64,000 nucleotides of DNA from Rhodococcus sp. CH91 (GCF_022554085.1 NZ_JAKFYR010000006.1:241559-305558), one strand, 5' to 3'; positions 27,883 through 37,325 are shown, numbered from the stretch's first letter. Notes: generated by a model not told the origin, from the letters alone. Made by a program: numbers and translations.

Positions 27883-29337
27883 ATGACATCTGTGCGTGCG
27901 CGATCCGAGACCCCGGGGCAGGTGGGCGCCCCGGATCTGTGCCGGCTGACGGTGCTCGCCCGGCACACCGAGGTCGATCTCGCCCTGCCACTCGACGTTC
28001 CGGTGGCGCTCCTGCTGCCGGGCATCGTGGATCTCGTGGCCGGGCACCGGCAGGACAACGACTTCGACGTGACACCCGAACGCACGGAACCCGACAGCTG
28101 GGTGCTCGCAAGGATCGGTCGCGCTCCCCTGTCCGGCGCAGCGAGCCTGGACGAGCAGGGCGTCCGCGACGGCGAGATCCTCGTCCTCCAGGACGCCGGA
28201 TCTCCCGCTCCGCCGCCACTGTTCGACGACGTGGTGTACAGCATCGCGGCCTCGAACCGGACGGCGATCCCCTGGGGGCCGGAGCCCGCAGGCCTCGTCG
28301 CCGCCGTCCTGGGCCCTGCCGCGCTCGTCGCGGGCTGCACGCCGTTGTTCTTCCTGCCCGACGGTGCGGGACGCTCGGTGGCAGGCGGAGTGTGTGCCGC
28401 CCTGTCGCTGATGCTCGTGCTGGCGGCCGGCATCCTCGCCGGTCTCCACCACGATCGACGCACAGCCACCGCACTGTCGTGGTGCGCGTTCCCACCCGCC
28501 TTCACCGCCGGAGCGCTGCTGGTCCCGGGACAGGACCCTGCTCCTCGTCTCGTCCTCGCCGCGGTGCTCACCGGCGCGGTCGCGGTGGTCGCGGTCCGGA
28601 TCACGCGTCTCGGTCTCGCGACCTGCACTGCGGTCGCCACCACCTCGGCGGGCGTACTGGTGACGGGTGTCCTCGCGTCCACCACCGGCCTCGGTCCGCG
28701 GGCTCTCGGGGCGGGAACGGTCGTCGCGGCACTGCTTCTCGCCGGATCGGCGCCTCGCCTCGCGGGTATTCTCGCGAAGCTTCCGATCCCTCCGGTCCCT
28801 TCGCCCGGGGCTCGCCTCGATACGGAGGCGGCCGAGGACGGAACTGCGTCGGGCCTGCCCTCGACCGCCGAACTCGAACGTCGTGCCGAGCAGGCCCGGA
28901 GCATCCTCACGGGGCTCGTCCACGCGGTCGTCGTCCTCACGGCCGGCGGAGCCTGGTGTGCGGCCTTCCCGTGGGAGGGACAGATATTCCTTCCGGGACC
29001 GGTGCTGGCCGTCGCGGCAGGCATCGTGCTGGTCTTCCGGGGACGCACGTACACGGCGGCCGCGCAGGCAGTTCCACTCGTGGCGGGTGGGGTCGTGCTG
29101 CTGCTCGGCCTGATCGCGGGCGCCGCGGCGACGGGAGCGCTGCCGCCGTGGGCGGTGTTCGTCTCCGCTTCCGCCCTCGCGTGTGCCGGTTTCGTGTTCG
29201 GCACGGTCGCACCGAGGCGGACGTTCACCCCGGTGCAGCGGCGGCTCGCCGAGTTCGCCGAATACGCGACCGTCGCGACGATCGTGCCCGTGGCGTGCTG
29301 GGTCGCCGGCCTGTACGCGGCCGTCCGCGGACTGTGA
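27883..29337 (+). CDS. eccD: ESX-4 membrane channel component EccD
   Basis: 484 residues from the ATG at 27883 (MTSVRARSETPG). The first ~90 residues form the YukD ubiquitin-like domain (LCRLTVLARHTEVDLALP, then SLDEQGVRDGEILVL). The rest contains about 11 hydrophobic segments, starting at PAGLVAAVLGPAALVAG and ending VATIVPVACWVAGLYAAV, interrupted by a cytosolic stretch with AELERRAEQARSIL. EccD is the main pore-lining subunit of type VII translocons. It diverges from eccC across 217 bp and overlaps mycP by four bases (GTGA). Confidence 0.93.
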   Translation: MTSVRARSETPGQVGAPDLCRLTVLARHTEVDLALPLDVPVALLLPGIVDLVAGHRQDNDFDVTPERTEPDSWVLARIGRAPLSGAASLDEQGVRDGEILVLQDAGSPAPPPLFDDVVYSIAASNRTAIPWGPEPAGLVAAVLGPAALVAGCTPLFFLPDGAGRSVAGGVCAALSLMLVLAAGILAGLHHDRRTATALSWCAFPPAFTAGALLVPGQDPAPRLVLAAVLTGAVAVVAVRITRLGLATCTAVATTSAGVLVTGVLASTTGLGPRALGAGTVVAALLLAGSAPRLAGILAKLPIPPVPSPGARLDTEAAEDGTASGLPSTAELERRAEQARSILTGLVHAVVVLTAGGAWCAAFPWEGQIFLPGPVLAVAAGIVLVFRGRTYTAAAQAVPLVAGGVVLLLGLIAGAAATGALPPWAVFVSASALACAGFVFGTVAPRRTFTPVQRRLAEFAEYATVATIVPVACWVAGLYAAVRGL

Positions 29338-30704
29338 CGGATCGACTGCGCCGCTGGTGCCGGGCCCCGGCCGTGATCGTCCTGGTCGCGTCCGCCACGG
29401 CGGTGGGAGTCGCGGCGGCCGCCCCGCCGGTACCGGATCCCACTCTCCTGCCTCCCGCGGCGAACCCGTCACCTCCCGAAGCGACCGAACTGCGGGTGCA
29501 GTGCGCGGATCTTCCGGATGCCGTCGACGGACCGCGGATCCCGCACGCGCAGCAGAGCCTCGATTTCGCGTCCGTCTGGCCCGTCACGCGGGGAGCCGGG
29601 CAGGTGGTCGCGGTGATCGACACCGGCGTCCATCCGCATCCGCGACTGCCGATCCCGGTACCCGGCGGCGATTACGTCTCCACGGGGGACGGTACCGACG
29701 ACTGCGACGCGCACGGCACTCTCGTCGCAGGACTGATCGCTGCGCGCCCGACACCCGGCTCGGGTTTCGCCGGCGGTGCCCCTGACGTCGGATTGATCGC
29801 GATCCGGCAGTCCAGCGGTCATTTCGCCGACCGATCCCGCCCGGACGACGAGGCGGCACGCAACGCTTCCGGATACGGCGATGTGAGGACCCTCGCGTCG
29901 GCCGTCCGTCGCGCCGCGGATCTCGGAGCGACCGTCGTCAACATCTCGGAGGTCGCCTGCCGGACCGTCGCCGAGGGCATGTCGGACGGCGCCCTGGGAG
30001 CTGCAGTGCAGTACGCAACCGACGTGCACGATGCGGTAGTCGTCGCGGCCGCAGGCAATCTCGACACCTGCCGCGAGGGTAATCCCGCCTCCGTCGATCC
30101 GGTGGATCCCGGTGCGGATCCGTGGGAATCGGTCGCCACCCTGGCGTCCCCCGCGTGGTACGACGACTACGTCCTCACCGTCGGCGCCGTCGAGGACGAC
30201 GGCACTCCCGCCGAGTACAGCCTTCCCGGGCCGTGGGTGGATGTCGCGGCTCCGGGAAGCGCATCGGTGTTCCTCGATCCCCGCAGCGCCGGCCTGGCCG
30301 ACCTGATCCCCGGCCCGGAGAGTGGCAGGGCGGTGTCCGGTACGAGCTTCGCTGCACCGCTGGTCGCGGCGACGGTCGCGCTGGTGCGGGCACGGTACCC
30401 GCACCTGACGGCCCGCGAGGTGATGGCCCGCGTGGAGAGCACTGCCCACGCGCCGGCGGAAGGGTGGAATCCGCGCGTGGGACACGGCGTCGTCGATCCG
30501 CTCGCGGCCGTCACCGCCCCTCTGCCGGCCGAGCGCGCGGTACCGGCACCACCGGTCCCCGTCGACGAGCCCGCCCCTCCGCCGGTACCGGATCACCGGC
30601 CGCGCAGCATCGCGCTGATCGCGGCGGCGGCCGTCATTGCCACGACCGTTCTCGGTCTCGTCCTCACCACGCCGGCGCGACGGCTCGCGCGGTCACGCGG
30701 CTGA
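29334..30704 (+). CDS. mycP: ESX-4 mycosin protease MycP
   Basis: 456-residue subtilisin-like membrane protease. A signal peptide (about 12-30) leads to a catalytic domain with D96 (AVIDTGVH), H127 (DAHGTLVAG) and S338 (SGTSFAAP); oxyanion N242 lies in VAAAGN. An Ala/Pro linker and a C-terminal transmembrane helix (SIALIAAAAVIATTVLGLVL) follow. Mycosins stabilise the ESX complex and process substrates. The GTG at 29334 overlaps the eccD stop. The gene converges on eccB with 4 bp between. Confidence 0.94.
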   Translation: MTDRLRRWCRAPAVIVLVASATAVGVAAAAPPVPDPTLLPPAANPSPPEATELRVQCADLPDAVDGPRIPHAQQSLDFASVWPVTRGAGQVVAVIDTGVHPHPRLPIPVPGGDYVSTGDGTDDCDAHGTLVAGLIAARPTPGSGFAGGAPDVGLIAIRQSSGHFADRSRPDDEAARNASGYGDVRTLASAVRRAADLGATVVNISEVACRTVAEGMSDGALGAAVQYATDVHDAVVVAAAGNLDTCREGNPASVDPVDPGADPWESVATLASPAWYDDYVLTVGAVEDDGTPAEYSLPGPWVDVAAPGSASVFLDPRSAGLADLIPGPESGRAVSGTSFAAPLVAATVALVRARYPHLTAREVMARVESTAHAPAEGWNPRVGHGVVDPLAAVTAPLPAERAVPAPPVPVDEPAPPPVPDHRPRSIALIAAAAVIATTVLGLVLTTPARRLARSRG

Positions 30705-30708
30705 GCGA

Positions 30709-32163
30709 TCAGTTGCCGGCGCTCACGGGCACCGCACCGGGGTCGGGGGCGATGCCGTCGTGCGCGAGCAGGGCCTGCGCTCTGCCGAGCGAGGGTCCCG
30801 GAGCGAACAGGTGCAGGATCGGCCACGGAACCCGGGCCGGTGGACCCGTGAACCCGAGGGCTTCGGCGGCCTCCGCATCGACAATGCCGTAGCGGACACC
30901 GGTGTCCGCTACGTAGAACAACGATCCGCGCCGGTCGGTGGCGGAGGTGAGGGACGTGGCCTGCACGTACCGCCCGCGGCCCGGTGATAGGTGGATCGCG
31001 TCGGCCTGCGGGCCCCCACCGTCGGCCTGCGCCGGTACGACCGGCACCGCGTCCTGTCCCGTGGGCAGTGCGGTACCGGCCGACAGGCCCAGCGACGACC
31101 GGTGCCTGTCGTCCTCGGCCGGCACGGACCGCCAGGTCGAACAGGCGACCGGCATGTCGCCCGGGTCGACGACGGTCGGCACGACTTCCGGGAAGGTGTC
31201 CACCGGGAGTTCGTGTACCGGAGGTGCCTCCGCGAGCACGTCGGGCGGGACCGACGGAATCTCGTTCGCCCCCTGGGAATCCGAGGAGTGGAGGAGGTGG
31301 GCGGTGAAGCGTGAGATCTCCTGCGTGCCGTTCGTGAGTACCACGTGGAAACTCTGCCCGTCCGGCTCGGAGACGGCGACGACCGATCCGACGCGTACAT
31401 CCGGAATGGGCACGGACGGAGGACCTCCCGCGCCGGGGATGTGCGGTGCCGACAGCTTCGGCCCTTCCGGAACGGCGGCGAGGAGCCCGGGGCTCGCCGG
31501 ACGGGCTCGGGTGAGATCGATGCCGAGCAGTCGCAGGACTGAGCGGTCGTCCGGATCGATCTCCGCGCGTCTGCCGTCGTACAGCAGGTGGTAGCGGCCC
31601 TCCGACGAGACCAGGAGCGCTTCGTCCCGCGGGAGCACCGATCCTGCGCGGTGATCGGGCGTGCCCGCGAGCACGGCGGTGGTTGCGGAGTGCAGACCGT
31701 TCGGGTCCACGATGTCGCACACCGTCCACGAGGTCTCCTCCGGATCGTGGGCGAGGGAGGACGGCGCACCGGGGATTCCCACCAGTGGCCCGCGCGGACG
31801 ACTCGACAATTCCTCGTCCGCCACTACTGCGGGTTCGGCGGGCGAACCCAGGATCAGACGGGCCGAAGCGAGATTGAGGACCGGATGAAAGGTGGTGTCG
31901 ATCGCGACGTAGAGGGCGCCCGAATCACGTCCGACGACGACAGCGGCATCGCCGATCCGGTCCTGAGGACGGAACAGCGCCAGTGCGGCACACGCCCCCA
32001 GTACGAGACACGCGACGACCACTCCCACGACGAAGGACCGGGACTGGGAACGCATGGGGTCGTGGATCATTCGCACGTCACCTCGTACCAGCGCGTGATC
32101 CGTGCGCCTGGCCAGGAATCGGTATCCACTGACCTGCCATCGCGTGGTCGGTTGCGCTGCCAT
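30709..32163 (-). CDS. eccB: ESX-4 core component EccB
   Basis: 484 residues. The start at ATG 32163 (MAAQPTTRWQVSGYRFLARR) is the conserved EccB N-terminus, with GGGGGGAG 4 bases upstream. A single transmembrane helix (about 44-64, VVGVVVACLVLGACAALAL) leads to a large periplasmic part with the repeat-domain motifs VPWPILHLFAPGPSLGRAQAL and the Cys pair at VCDIVD and VACSTW that probably forms a disulfide. EccB forms the periplasmic part of the translocon. It diverges from eccE. Confidence 0.94.
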   Translation of the reverse strand: MAAQPTTRWQVSGYRFLARRTDHALVRGDVRMIHDPMRSQSRSFVVGVVVACLVLGACAALALFRPQDRIGDAAVVVGRDSGALYVAIDTTFHPVLNLASARLILGSPAEPAVVADEELSSRPRGPLVGIPGAPSSLAHDPEETSWTVCDIVDPNGLHSATTAVLAGTPDHRAGSVLPRDEALLVSSEGRYHLLYDGRRAEIDPDDRSVLRLLGIDLTRARPASPGLLAAVPEGPKLSAPHIPGAGGPPSVPIPDVRVGSVVAVSEPDGQSFHVVLTNGTQEISRFTAHLLHSSDSQGANEIPSVPPDVLAEAPPVHELPVDTFPEVVPTVVDPGDMPVACSTWRSVPAEDDRHRSSLGLSAGTALPTGQDAVPVVPAQADGGGPQADAIHLSPGRGRYVQATSLTSATDRRGSLFYVADTGVRYGIVDAEAAEALGFTGPPARVPWPILHLFAPGPSLGRAQALLAHDGIAPDPGAVPVSAGN

Positions 32164-32261
32164 GGATCTCCCCCCGTACGGCACGCTCTCTGGCGCAACA
32201 CAGTACAGTCCTGCGGGGGCGGTGACCGCACGCGTGTCGCGCGGGGCGAGGGGGAGCCGGA

Positions 32262-33941
32262 ATGCGCCCGAGAGCGGCCGGCCGAGGTTCGGGGGGATCG
32301 ATGCACGGGAGCGTACTCGCGTCGGGTGATGCGAGAAGTCGTACCGCCGTCCGGTTGTCGAGTGCGCAGGGCGTGGGGATCCTCGTGTGGGCGGTCGCAC
32401 TGGCCCTGGGGGCATCCGCGTGGGCGGCGTGCGCGCTCGCGGTGCCGTTCTGCGCACTGTTCCTGGTCCGGGCGGGGGGCCGCGACATCGTCGAATGGGT
32501 GTCCACCTTTCTCCCCCGAGGCTCCGGTGCCCTGCCCGGAGCGGCGGCTGTCCACGACTTCCACCCGGCCGCGGCGCGGCCGGTGGGGCTGCGATGGGAC
32601 GGTCCTTTCGTGAGCGTCGTACTGGAGCTGGCGCCGCCCACCGGCACCCTCACCCGTCTCGGCCGCGACAGCGAGGATCCGGGCCGGACCCTTCCTCTCG
32701 CCGCAATCGCCGCGTGCCTGCACCGGCACGATGCCGTCCTCGACGGGATCGACGTCGTGATGCACGGCTGCCGGCTCCGCGACTCGACTCCCGCCGGGCA
32801 GGCCTACGCGCAGCTGGTGGGCCCTCTTCCGGCCGCCGCGGAACGTACGGTCCGGCTCGTGCTCCGACTCGACGCCACCTCCTGCGCGGATGCCGCGGCC
32901 CGCCGGGGCGGAGGCTCCGAGGGTGTGGCCCGGACGATCGTCGCGGCGGCCCGGCGAGTGCTCCGCGTCCTCGCCGACGAGGGGCACCCCGCCCGGTTGC
33001 TCACCGCGGGCGAGGTCGAGCAGGCCGGGCTGCGCGTGTCACAGGGCGTACCGACCGCGGAATGGGGCCGGGCACGACGGCACGTCGTGCTCTCCACCGG
33101 TTTCGGTACCGGAGGGTCCTTCGATCCCCGTGCGGTCGATCGTCACCGCACGACCGCGGTCTGGAGTCACCCGACTTCGTCCTCGACGCTCGTGATCCGC
33201 TTGCGACCGGGTGATCACGGCACGGTGCGGGTGGGAGCACTGGCTCGATTCGTCACCCGGAGCCCGGAGGCCCCGGCCGTCGCGGGGCTACTGCAGGCGC
33301 ACGGACGCCACCACGAATCCCTGGCGGCCGCCTTACCGCTCGGTGTTCCCCGCCTGGAAGGACTCGTCCCGCTGCGGGAGTGGTGTGCCGGGGAACTCGA
33401 TGCGCTCGCTTTGCCGACCGGGGGGTGCGGGCAACTCGTCGGCTCGGACGGCGCCGGGCGCGCCGTCACCGCACGCCTGACCGGTCCGGGCATCCGCACG
33501 GTGTACCTCGCGGGAGAGTTGTATCTCGCCCAGCAGGTCGTCTTCCGGTCCGTGGCGGTAGGCGCGCGGGTCCTGCTCCACACCGACCGTCCGGCCTCCT
33601 GGCGCTCCCTGGTCGAGTCCGCCGCCGGACCCGACCGGTTGCGGATCGCAGGTGAGTACGCCGGCGACCACGATTTCGACACCGTGGTCTACGACGGCGT
33701 CCGGCCGGTGCCGTCCGCACCGCACGCGACGGTGATCCACGTGCACCTCCATCCGGACGGATGGCCACGCGAGAGACCGACGGTCTCCCTGCTGCAACCG
33801 GGGGCGTCCGGGGACCGGGTCGTCCTGTCGGCGGGCGGCGAACGCACGCCTCTGACCCTCGTGACGATCGCGGCGGAGAGCACCCATCTCGGGCGCGCAC
33901 ACGCGTCGGCTCGTCGACCCTCCGCCGGTCAGCCCGGATAG
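32262..33941 (+). CDS. eccE: ESX-4 component EccE
   Basis: 559 residues from the ATG at 32262, which has GAGGGGGAG a few bases upstream; a second ATG at 32301 (MHGSVLAS) is an alternative. Two N-terminal transmembrane segments (GVGILVWAVALALGAS and AACALAVPFCALFLV) are followed by a cytosolic/peripheral domain with DIVEWVSTFLPRG and WDGPFVSVVLEL, matching the EccE layout. M. tuberculosis ESX-4 lacks eccE, while some other actinobacteria keep it. The C-terminus overlaps the convergent reductase gene by 13 bp. Divergent promoters with eccB lie in 32164-32261 (TACAGT at about 32202). Confidence 0.85.
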   Translation: MRPRAAGRGSGGSMHGSVLASGDARSRTAVRLSSAQGVGILVWAVALALGASAWAACALAVPFCALFLVRAGGRDIVEWVSTFLPRGSGALPGAAAVHDFHPAAARPVGLRWDGPFVSVVLELAPPTGTLTRLGRDSEDPGRTLPLAAIAACLHRHDAVLDGIDVVMHGCRLRDSTPAGQAYAQLVGPLPAAAERTVRLVLRLDATSCADAAARRGGGSEGVARTIVAAARRVLRVLADEGHPARLLTAGEVEQAGLRVSQGVPTAEWGRARRHVVLSTGFGTGGSFDPRAVDRHRTTAVWSHPTSSSTLVIRLRPGDHGTVRVGALARFVTRSPEAPAVAGLLQAHGRHHESLAAALPLGVPRLEGLVPLREWCAGELDALALPTGGCGQLVGSDGAGRAVTARLTGPGIRTVYLAGELYLAQQVVFRSVAVGARVLLHTDRPASWRSLVESAAGPDRLRIAGEYAGDHDFDTVVYDGVRPVPSAPHATVIHVHLHPDGWPRERPTVSLLQPGASGDRVVLSAGGERTPLTLVTIAAESTHLGRAHASARRPSAGQPG

Positions 33942-34516
33942 CGGTCGTGCGCGCGTCCGGCACGCACGGTCCGAGCCCACCATCGGAGCTGGTCGAGCAT
34001 GCGCTGCGCGCCGTCGATCGCGGCCTCGTCTGTGGTGGTGCCGTCCGGCGCGAAGGCGTGTTTGACTCGGTGGAAGCTCACCGATTGCCGCACCGGCACC
34101 ATATGGACCTCGACGACGACCTGTCGCAGCTGCTCCACTGCCCGCAGGCCACCGGACAGGCCGCCGTAGGAGACGAATCCGACCGGCTTGGTGCGCCATT
34201 CGTGCTTGACGGTGTCGATCGCGGTTTTCAGCGCGGCGGGATAGCCGTGGTTGTACTCGGAGGTCACCATCACGAAAGCGTCCGCTGCGCCGATGCGCCG
34301 CGTGAAGGCCTCGGCGCCCGGTCCACCCGACAGGTCCTGCGGGAGCGGGATCTCGGCGAGGTCGAGGACGTCGATGTCGAACTCGCCGCGCCGACGGGCG
34401 GTGGAGACGAACCAGTCGGCGACCGTCGGCGCGATGCGGCCGGCGCGCACGCTCGCGACGACGACCGCGAGGCGGATCGGGTCGTGCGGTGCGGATGCCG
34501 GCGGCGCAGTGGTCAT
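33929..34516 (-). CDS. NADPH-dependent FMN reductase family protein
   Basis: 195-residue flavodoxin-like protein. LAVVVASVRAGRIAPTVADW forms the FMN phosphate loop region and TSEYNHGYPAALKTAID is the characteristic flavin-binding segment, followed by KPVGFVSYGGLSGGLRAVEQL. Such enzymes reduce FMN, quinones or azo compounds with NAD(P)H. The ATG overlaps the stop of the TetR gene (ATGA), so both are co-expressed. The 3' end overlaps eccE tail-to-tail by 13 bp. Confidence 0.9.
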   Translation of the reverse strand: MTTAPPASAPHDPIRLAVVVASVRAGRIAPTVADWFVSTARRRGEFDIDVLDLAEIPLPQDLSGGPGAEAFTRRIGAADAFVMVTSEYNHGYPAALKTAIDTVKHEWRTKPVGFVSYGGLSGGLRAVEQLRQVVVEVHMVPVRQSVSFHRVKHAFAPDGTTTDEAAIDGAQRMLDQLRWWARTVRAGRAHDRYPG

Positions 34517-35118
34517 GGAGTCGATCGTAGGTGCGGTGCGGCGGCGAGGCCGTGGGCGAGCAGTGCGGCGAGTTCCCGGTAGGCTCGCGCGTCCTCGAGT
34601 CCGGTCGCCTCGGCGACCTGCCGTTGCTGGATTCGCACCATGACCGACGCGACCAGATCGGCCACGAAGGCCGTGTGGACCTCGCGCAGGCGGCCGGCTC
34701 CGACACCGTCGGCGATGAGCTGACGGACGCGGTCCGCGGCGAATCGGGTGTTACGTTCGTACACCTCACGGGCGACCGGTGTGTGTGCGACGTCTTCCAT
34801 GAAGCGGGTGGAGGCCGGTTCGAGTTCGCGCCCGACCGCTTCGAGATAGGCGGTGATGCGTGCCTGTGCGTCCGCGGCCCGCGCGACGTCGGCCTCGACA
34901 CGTTCGGCGGCGCCTTTGAAGAAGTGCACGGTGGCCGCGTGGACGAGCCGGTCCTTGCTCTCCGCGAGGGCGTAGAGCGTCGATTTCGAGCAGCTGAGCC
35001 GGGCTGCGATGTCGTCCAGCGTCAGATGCGCGAAGCCTTCCGCCAGGAACAGCGCGACCAGGTCGTCGAACAGTTGCGTCTGCCGCGCGGTGAAACGCCG
35101 GCTACCGACTCTTGCCAT
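34513..35118 (-). CDS. TetR-family transcriptional regulator
   Basis: 201 residues. The N-terminal helix-turn-helix is typical: LFLAEGFAHLTLDDIAARLS followed by CSKSTLYALAESKDRLV. The C-terminal ligand-binding domain is helical and not assignable. It is divergent from the acyl-CoA dehydrogenase gene, with a palindrome-rich 71-bp interval, and co-translated with the FMN reductase. It probably represses both units and responds to an acyl-CoA or similar ligand (inference from context). Confidence 0.9.
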   Translation of the reverse strand: MARVGSRRFTARQTQLFDDLVALFLAEGFAHLTLDDIAARLSCSKSTLYALAESKDRLVHAATVHFFKGAAERVEADVARAADAQARITAYLEAVGRELEPASTRFMEDVAHTPVAREVYERNTRFAADRVRQLIADGVGAGRLREVHTAFVADLVASVMVRIQQRQVAEATGLEDARAYRELAALLAHGLAAAPHLRSTP

Positions 35119-35121
35119 ACG

Positions 35122-35158
35122 GAATACAGTACTGCAGTATCGTCCTCAGTACTACTTC
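35122..35158. promoter_or_regulatory. Candidate TetR operator between tetR and the acyl-CoA dehydrogenase gene
   Basis: The interval contains overlapping palindromes CAGTACTG and TACTGCAGTA, and a second CAGTACT copy about 20 bp further on. Dyads between a TetR gene and its divergent target are the usual operator position. Confidence 0.5.
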
Positions 35159-35189
35159 TCGTTCCCAGCACTCCGCAGGAGGAACCACC

Positions 35190-36332
35190 GTGCCCGTCGA
35201 GCGTCTGCTACCCACCCGTGAGGCCTACGACCTTATCGACCTCACCCGCGAGGTCGCCGACAAGGTGCTCGCGCCGCGCGTCGACGAGCACGAACGCAAC
35301 GAGACCTTCCCCGAAGGCGTCTTCCCCGCACTCGGCGCCGCGGGGCTGCTGAGCCTGCCGTATCCCGAGGAGTTCGGTGGCGGCGACCAGCCGTACGAGG
35401 TCTACCTGCAGGTGCTCGAAGAGCTCGGCGCCCGCTGGGCGGCGGTCGCGGTCGCGGTCAGTGTGCACGGCCTGTCGTGCTTCGCGCTCGCCACCCACGG
35501 CACCGACGAGCAGAAGAGCACCTGGCTTCCCGAGATGCTGGGCGGCACCACCATCGGCGCATACAGCCTGTCCGAGCCGCAGGCCGGATCCGATGCCGCC
35601 GCACTCGCGTGTCGTGCGAAGCCCGTCGACGGCGGGTACCGGATCACCGGCTCCAAGGCGTGGATCACCAACGGCGGCAAGGCCGACTTCTACACCCTGT
35701 TCGCCCGCACGGCCGACACCGGCAGCAAGGGCATCTCGTGCTTCCTCGTCCCCGCCGGCACCGAGGGTCTGTCCTTCGGCAAACCGGAGGAGAAGATGGG
35801 ACTGCACGCGATTCCCACCACTTCCGCCCACTACGACGATGCCTTCGTCCCGGCCGAGCGCCGGATCGGCGCCGAGGGGCAGGGACTGCCGATCGCGTTC
35901 AGCGCGCTCGATTCCGGGCGTCTCGGGATCGCCGCGGTCGCGACGGGTCTGGCCCAGGCGGCACTCGACGAGGCGACCGCCTACGCCAAGGAACGGCAGG
36001 CATTCGGCAAACGCATCATCGACCATCAGGGTCTCGGCTTCGTCCTCGCCGACATGGCCGCGGCGGTCGATTCGGCCCGCGCGACCTATCTCGACGCCGC
36101 GCGCCGCAAGGACGCCGGACTCCCCTATTCCCGCCAGGCGTCGGTCGCCAAGCTCGTGGCCACCGACGCCGCGATGAAGGTCACGACCGACGCCGTCCAG
36201 GTTCTCGGTGGATACGGCTACACGCGGGACTTCCCCGTCGAGCGCTTCATGCGCGACGCGAAGATCACGCAGATCTTCGAAGGCACCAACCAGATTCAGC
36301 GGCTGGTGATCGCGCGGTCGCTCGCGGGATGA
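35190..36332 (+). CDS. Acyl-CoA dehydrogenase family protein
   Basis: 380 residues from the GTG at 35190 with AGGAGGA 7 bases upstream. FAD-dependent alpha,beta-dehydrogenation of an acyl-CoA. Signature 1 is YSLSEPQAGSDAAAL; the C-terminal signature is QVLGGYGYTRDFPVERFMRD. The catalytic Glu lies in IFEGTNQIQ, the position used by short/medium-chain enzymes. ITGSKAWITNGGKADFY and the KERQAFGKRI segment are typical. The chain-length preference cannot be read from sequence. Divergent from tetR, likely under its control. Confidence 0.93.
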   Translation: MPVERLLPTREAYDLIDLTREVADKVLAPRVDEHERNETFPEGVFPALGAAGLLSLPYPEEFGGGDQPYEVYLQVLEELGARWAAVAVAVSVHGLSCFALATHGTDEQKSTWLPEMLGGTTIGAYSLSEPQAGSDAAALACRAKPVDGGYRITGSKAWITNGGKADFYTLFARTADTGSKGISCFLVPAGTEGLSFGKPEEKMGLHAIPTTSAHYDDAFVPAERRIGAEGQGLPIAFSALDSGRLGIAAVATGLAQAALDEATAYAKERQAFGKRIIDHQGLGFVLADMAAAVDSARATYLDAARRKDAGLPYSRQASVAKLVATDAAMKVTTDAVQVLGGYGYTRDFPVERFMRDAKITQIFEGTNQIQRLVIARSLAG

Positions 36333-36379
36333 CCGTTCGGACGACAGCCGCCGCGCGGAAAGACCGATAAAGTGCCTTC

Positions 36380-37246
36380 ATGCCGGATGCCCTGGAGCGG
36401 CTCACACCACACCAACGTCGTCTGCTGACGCAGCGGTTCGGCCGTACCGTCGTCGTCGAGGACATGAGCTGGGGGCTGGTCGCGACCACCGTCCTCGCGG
36501 TGGACACCGGGGAAGGGCGGCTCGTCGTCAAGGCCGGGGGCGCTCCGGACCGTCACATCGCCCGCGAGATCGACGCCCACGAGAGATGGACGGCGCCGTG
36601 GGTGCGGCAGGGGCGCGCCGCACGGATGGTGTTCGCCGACCGGGCGGCGAAACTCGTCGTGACGGAATATCTCCCGGGGCGTCTGATCCACGGCACACGC
36701 GCGGCGGCTGCGCTCGACGTCTACGAACAGGCAGGTTCGCTCCTCGCCGAGTTCCATGCGCAGGAAGGCGTCCTCGACGACGGATACGAGCGATCCGCGA
36801 ACGTGAAGACCGCGAGGTGGCTCGCCGCCCCCCACCGCATCGGGCCCGAGATCACCCGTCGGTTGCGGTCCATGATCGGGGAATGGCCGACCCCGGCGGT
36901 CGTGCTGGTACCCACCCACGGTGACTGGCAGGGCCGGAACTGGCTGGCCGACGAGTCCGGTTTCGTGAAGGTGATCGACTTCGGGCGTGCCGCACTGCGG
37001 CCCGCCGCCGAGGACTTCGAGCGCCTGTCGGCACGCGAATTCCTGCGGGTCCCGGGTGCCGAAGATGCTTTCCTGAGAGGCTACGGAGACGATCCCCGCG
37101 AGCCGGGAGCGTGGTTCCGCCAACGGGTCCGGGCGGCGGTCGCGGTCGCGGTCTGGGCGTTCCACGTGGGGGACGAACCCTACGAGGCGGAGGGACATCG
37201 CATGATCGCCGAGGTCCTCTCTCGCACCTCGAGCACCTCGCGTTGA
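36380..37246 (+). CDS. Aminoglycoside phosphotransferase-like kinase (APH family)
   Basis: 288 residues. The protein-kinase-like fold is shown by LVVKAGGA (nucleotide Lys region), the catalytic loop THGDWQGRNWL with Asp and Asn, and the metal motif VIDFGRAALRP. The family includes aminoglycoside, choline and homoserine kinases, so the name does not establish antibiotic resistance. It starts at ATG 36380, 47 bp after the dehydrogenase, and may be in its operon. A strong terminator follows. Confidence 0.85.
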   Translation: MPDALERLTPHQRRLLTQRFGRTVVVEDMSWGLVATTVLAVDTGEGRLVVKAGGAPDRHIAREIDAHERWTAPWVRQGRAARMVFADRAAKLVVTEYLPGRLIHGTRAAAALDVYEQAGSLLAEFHAQEGVLDDGYERSANVKTARWLAAPHRIGPEITRRLRSMIGEWPTPAVVLVPTHGDWQGRNWLADESGFVKVIDFGRAALRPAAEDFERLSAREFLRVPGAEDAFLRGYGDDPREPGAWFRQRVRAAVAVAVWAFHVGDEPYEAEGHRMIAEVLSRTSSTSR

Positions 37247-37288
37247 CAGACCCGCATGATCCTCGGCTCGCTGGACGCGTGAGAACGA

Positions 37289-37325
37289 CTGTGGGGGTGG
37301 GATCGCGACGATCCCACCCCCACAG
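37289..37325. terminator. Bidirectional terminator between the APH-like gene and the mycolyltransferase gene
   Basis: A perfect 17-bp stem (37289-37305 with 37309-37325) with a 3-nt loop lies between two convergent genes. Confidence 0.85.

Noticed and set aside
27604..29472. A 622-codon minus-strand open frame opposite eccD
   Set aside because: It is hydrophilic Arg/Gly/Asp-rich sequence produced by reading a transmembrane gene backwards.
36380..37246. Antibiotic-resistance phosphotransferase
   Set aside because: The APH fold is clear, but the family is broad and no aminoglycoside-specific feature is visible, so resistance is not claimed.
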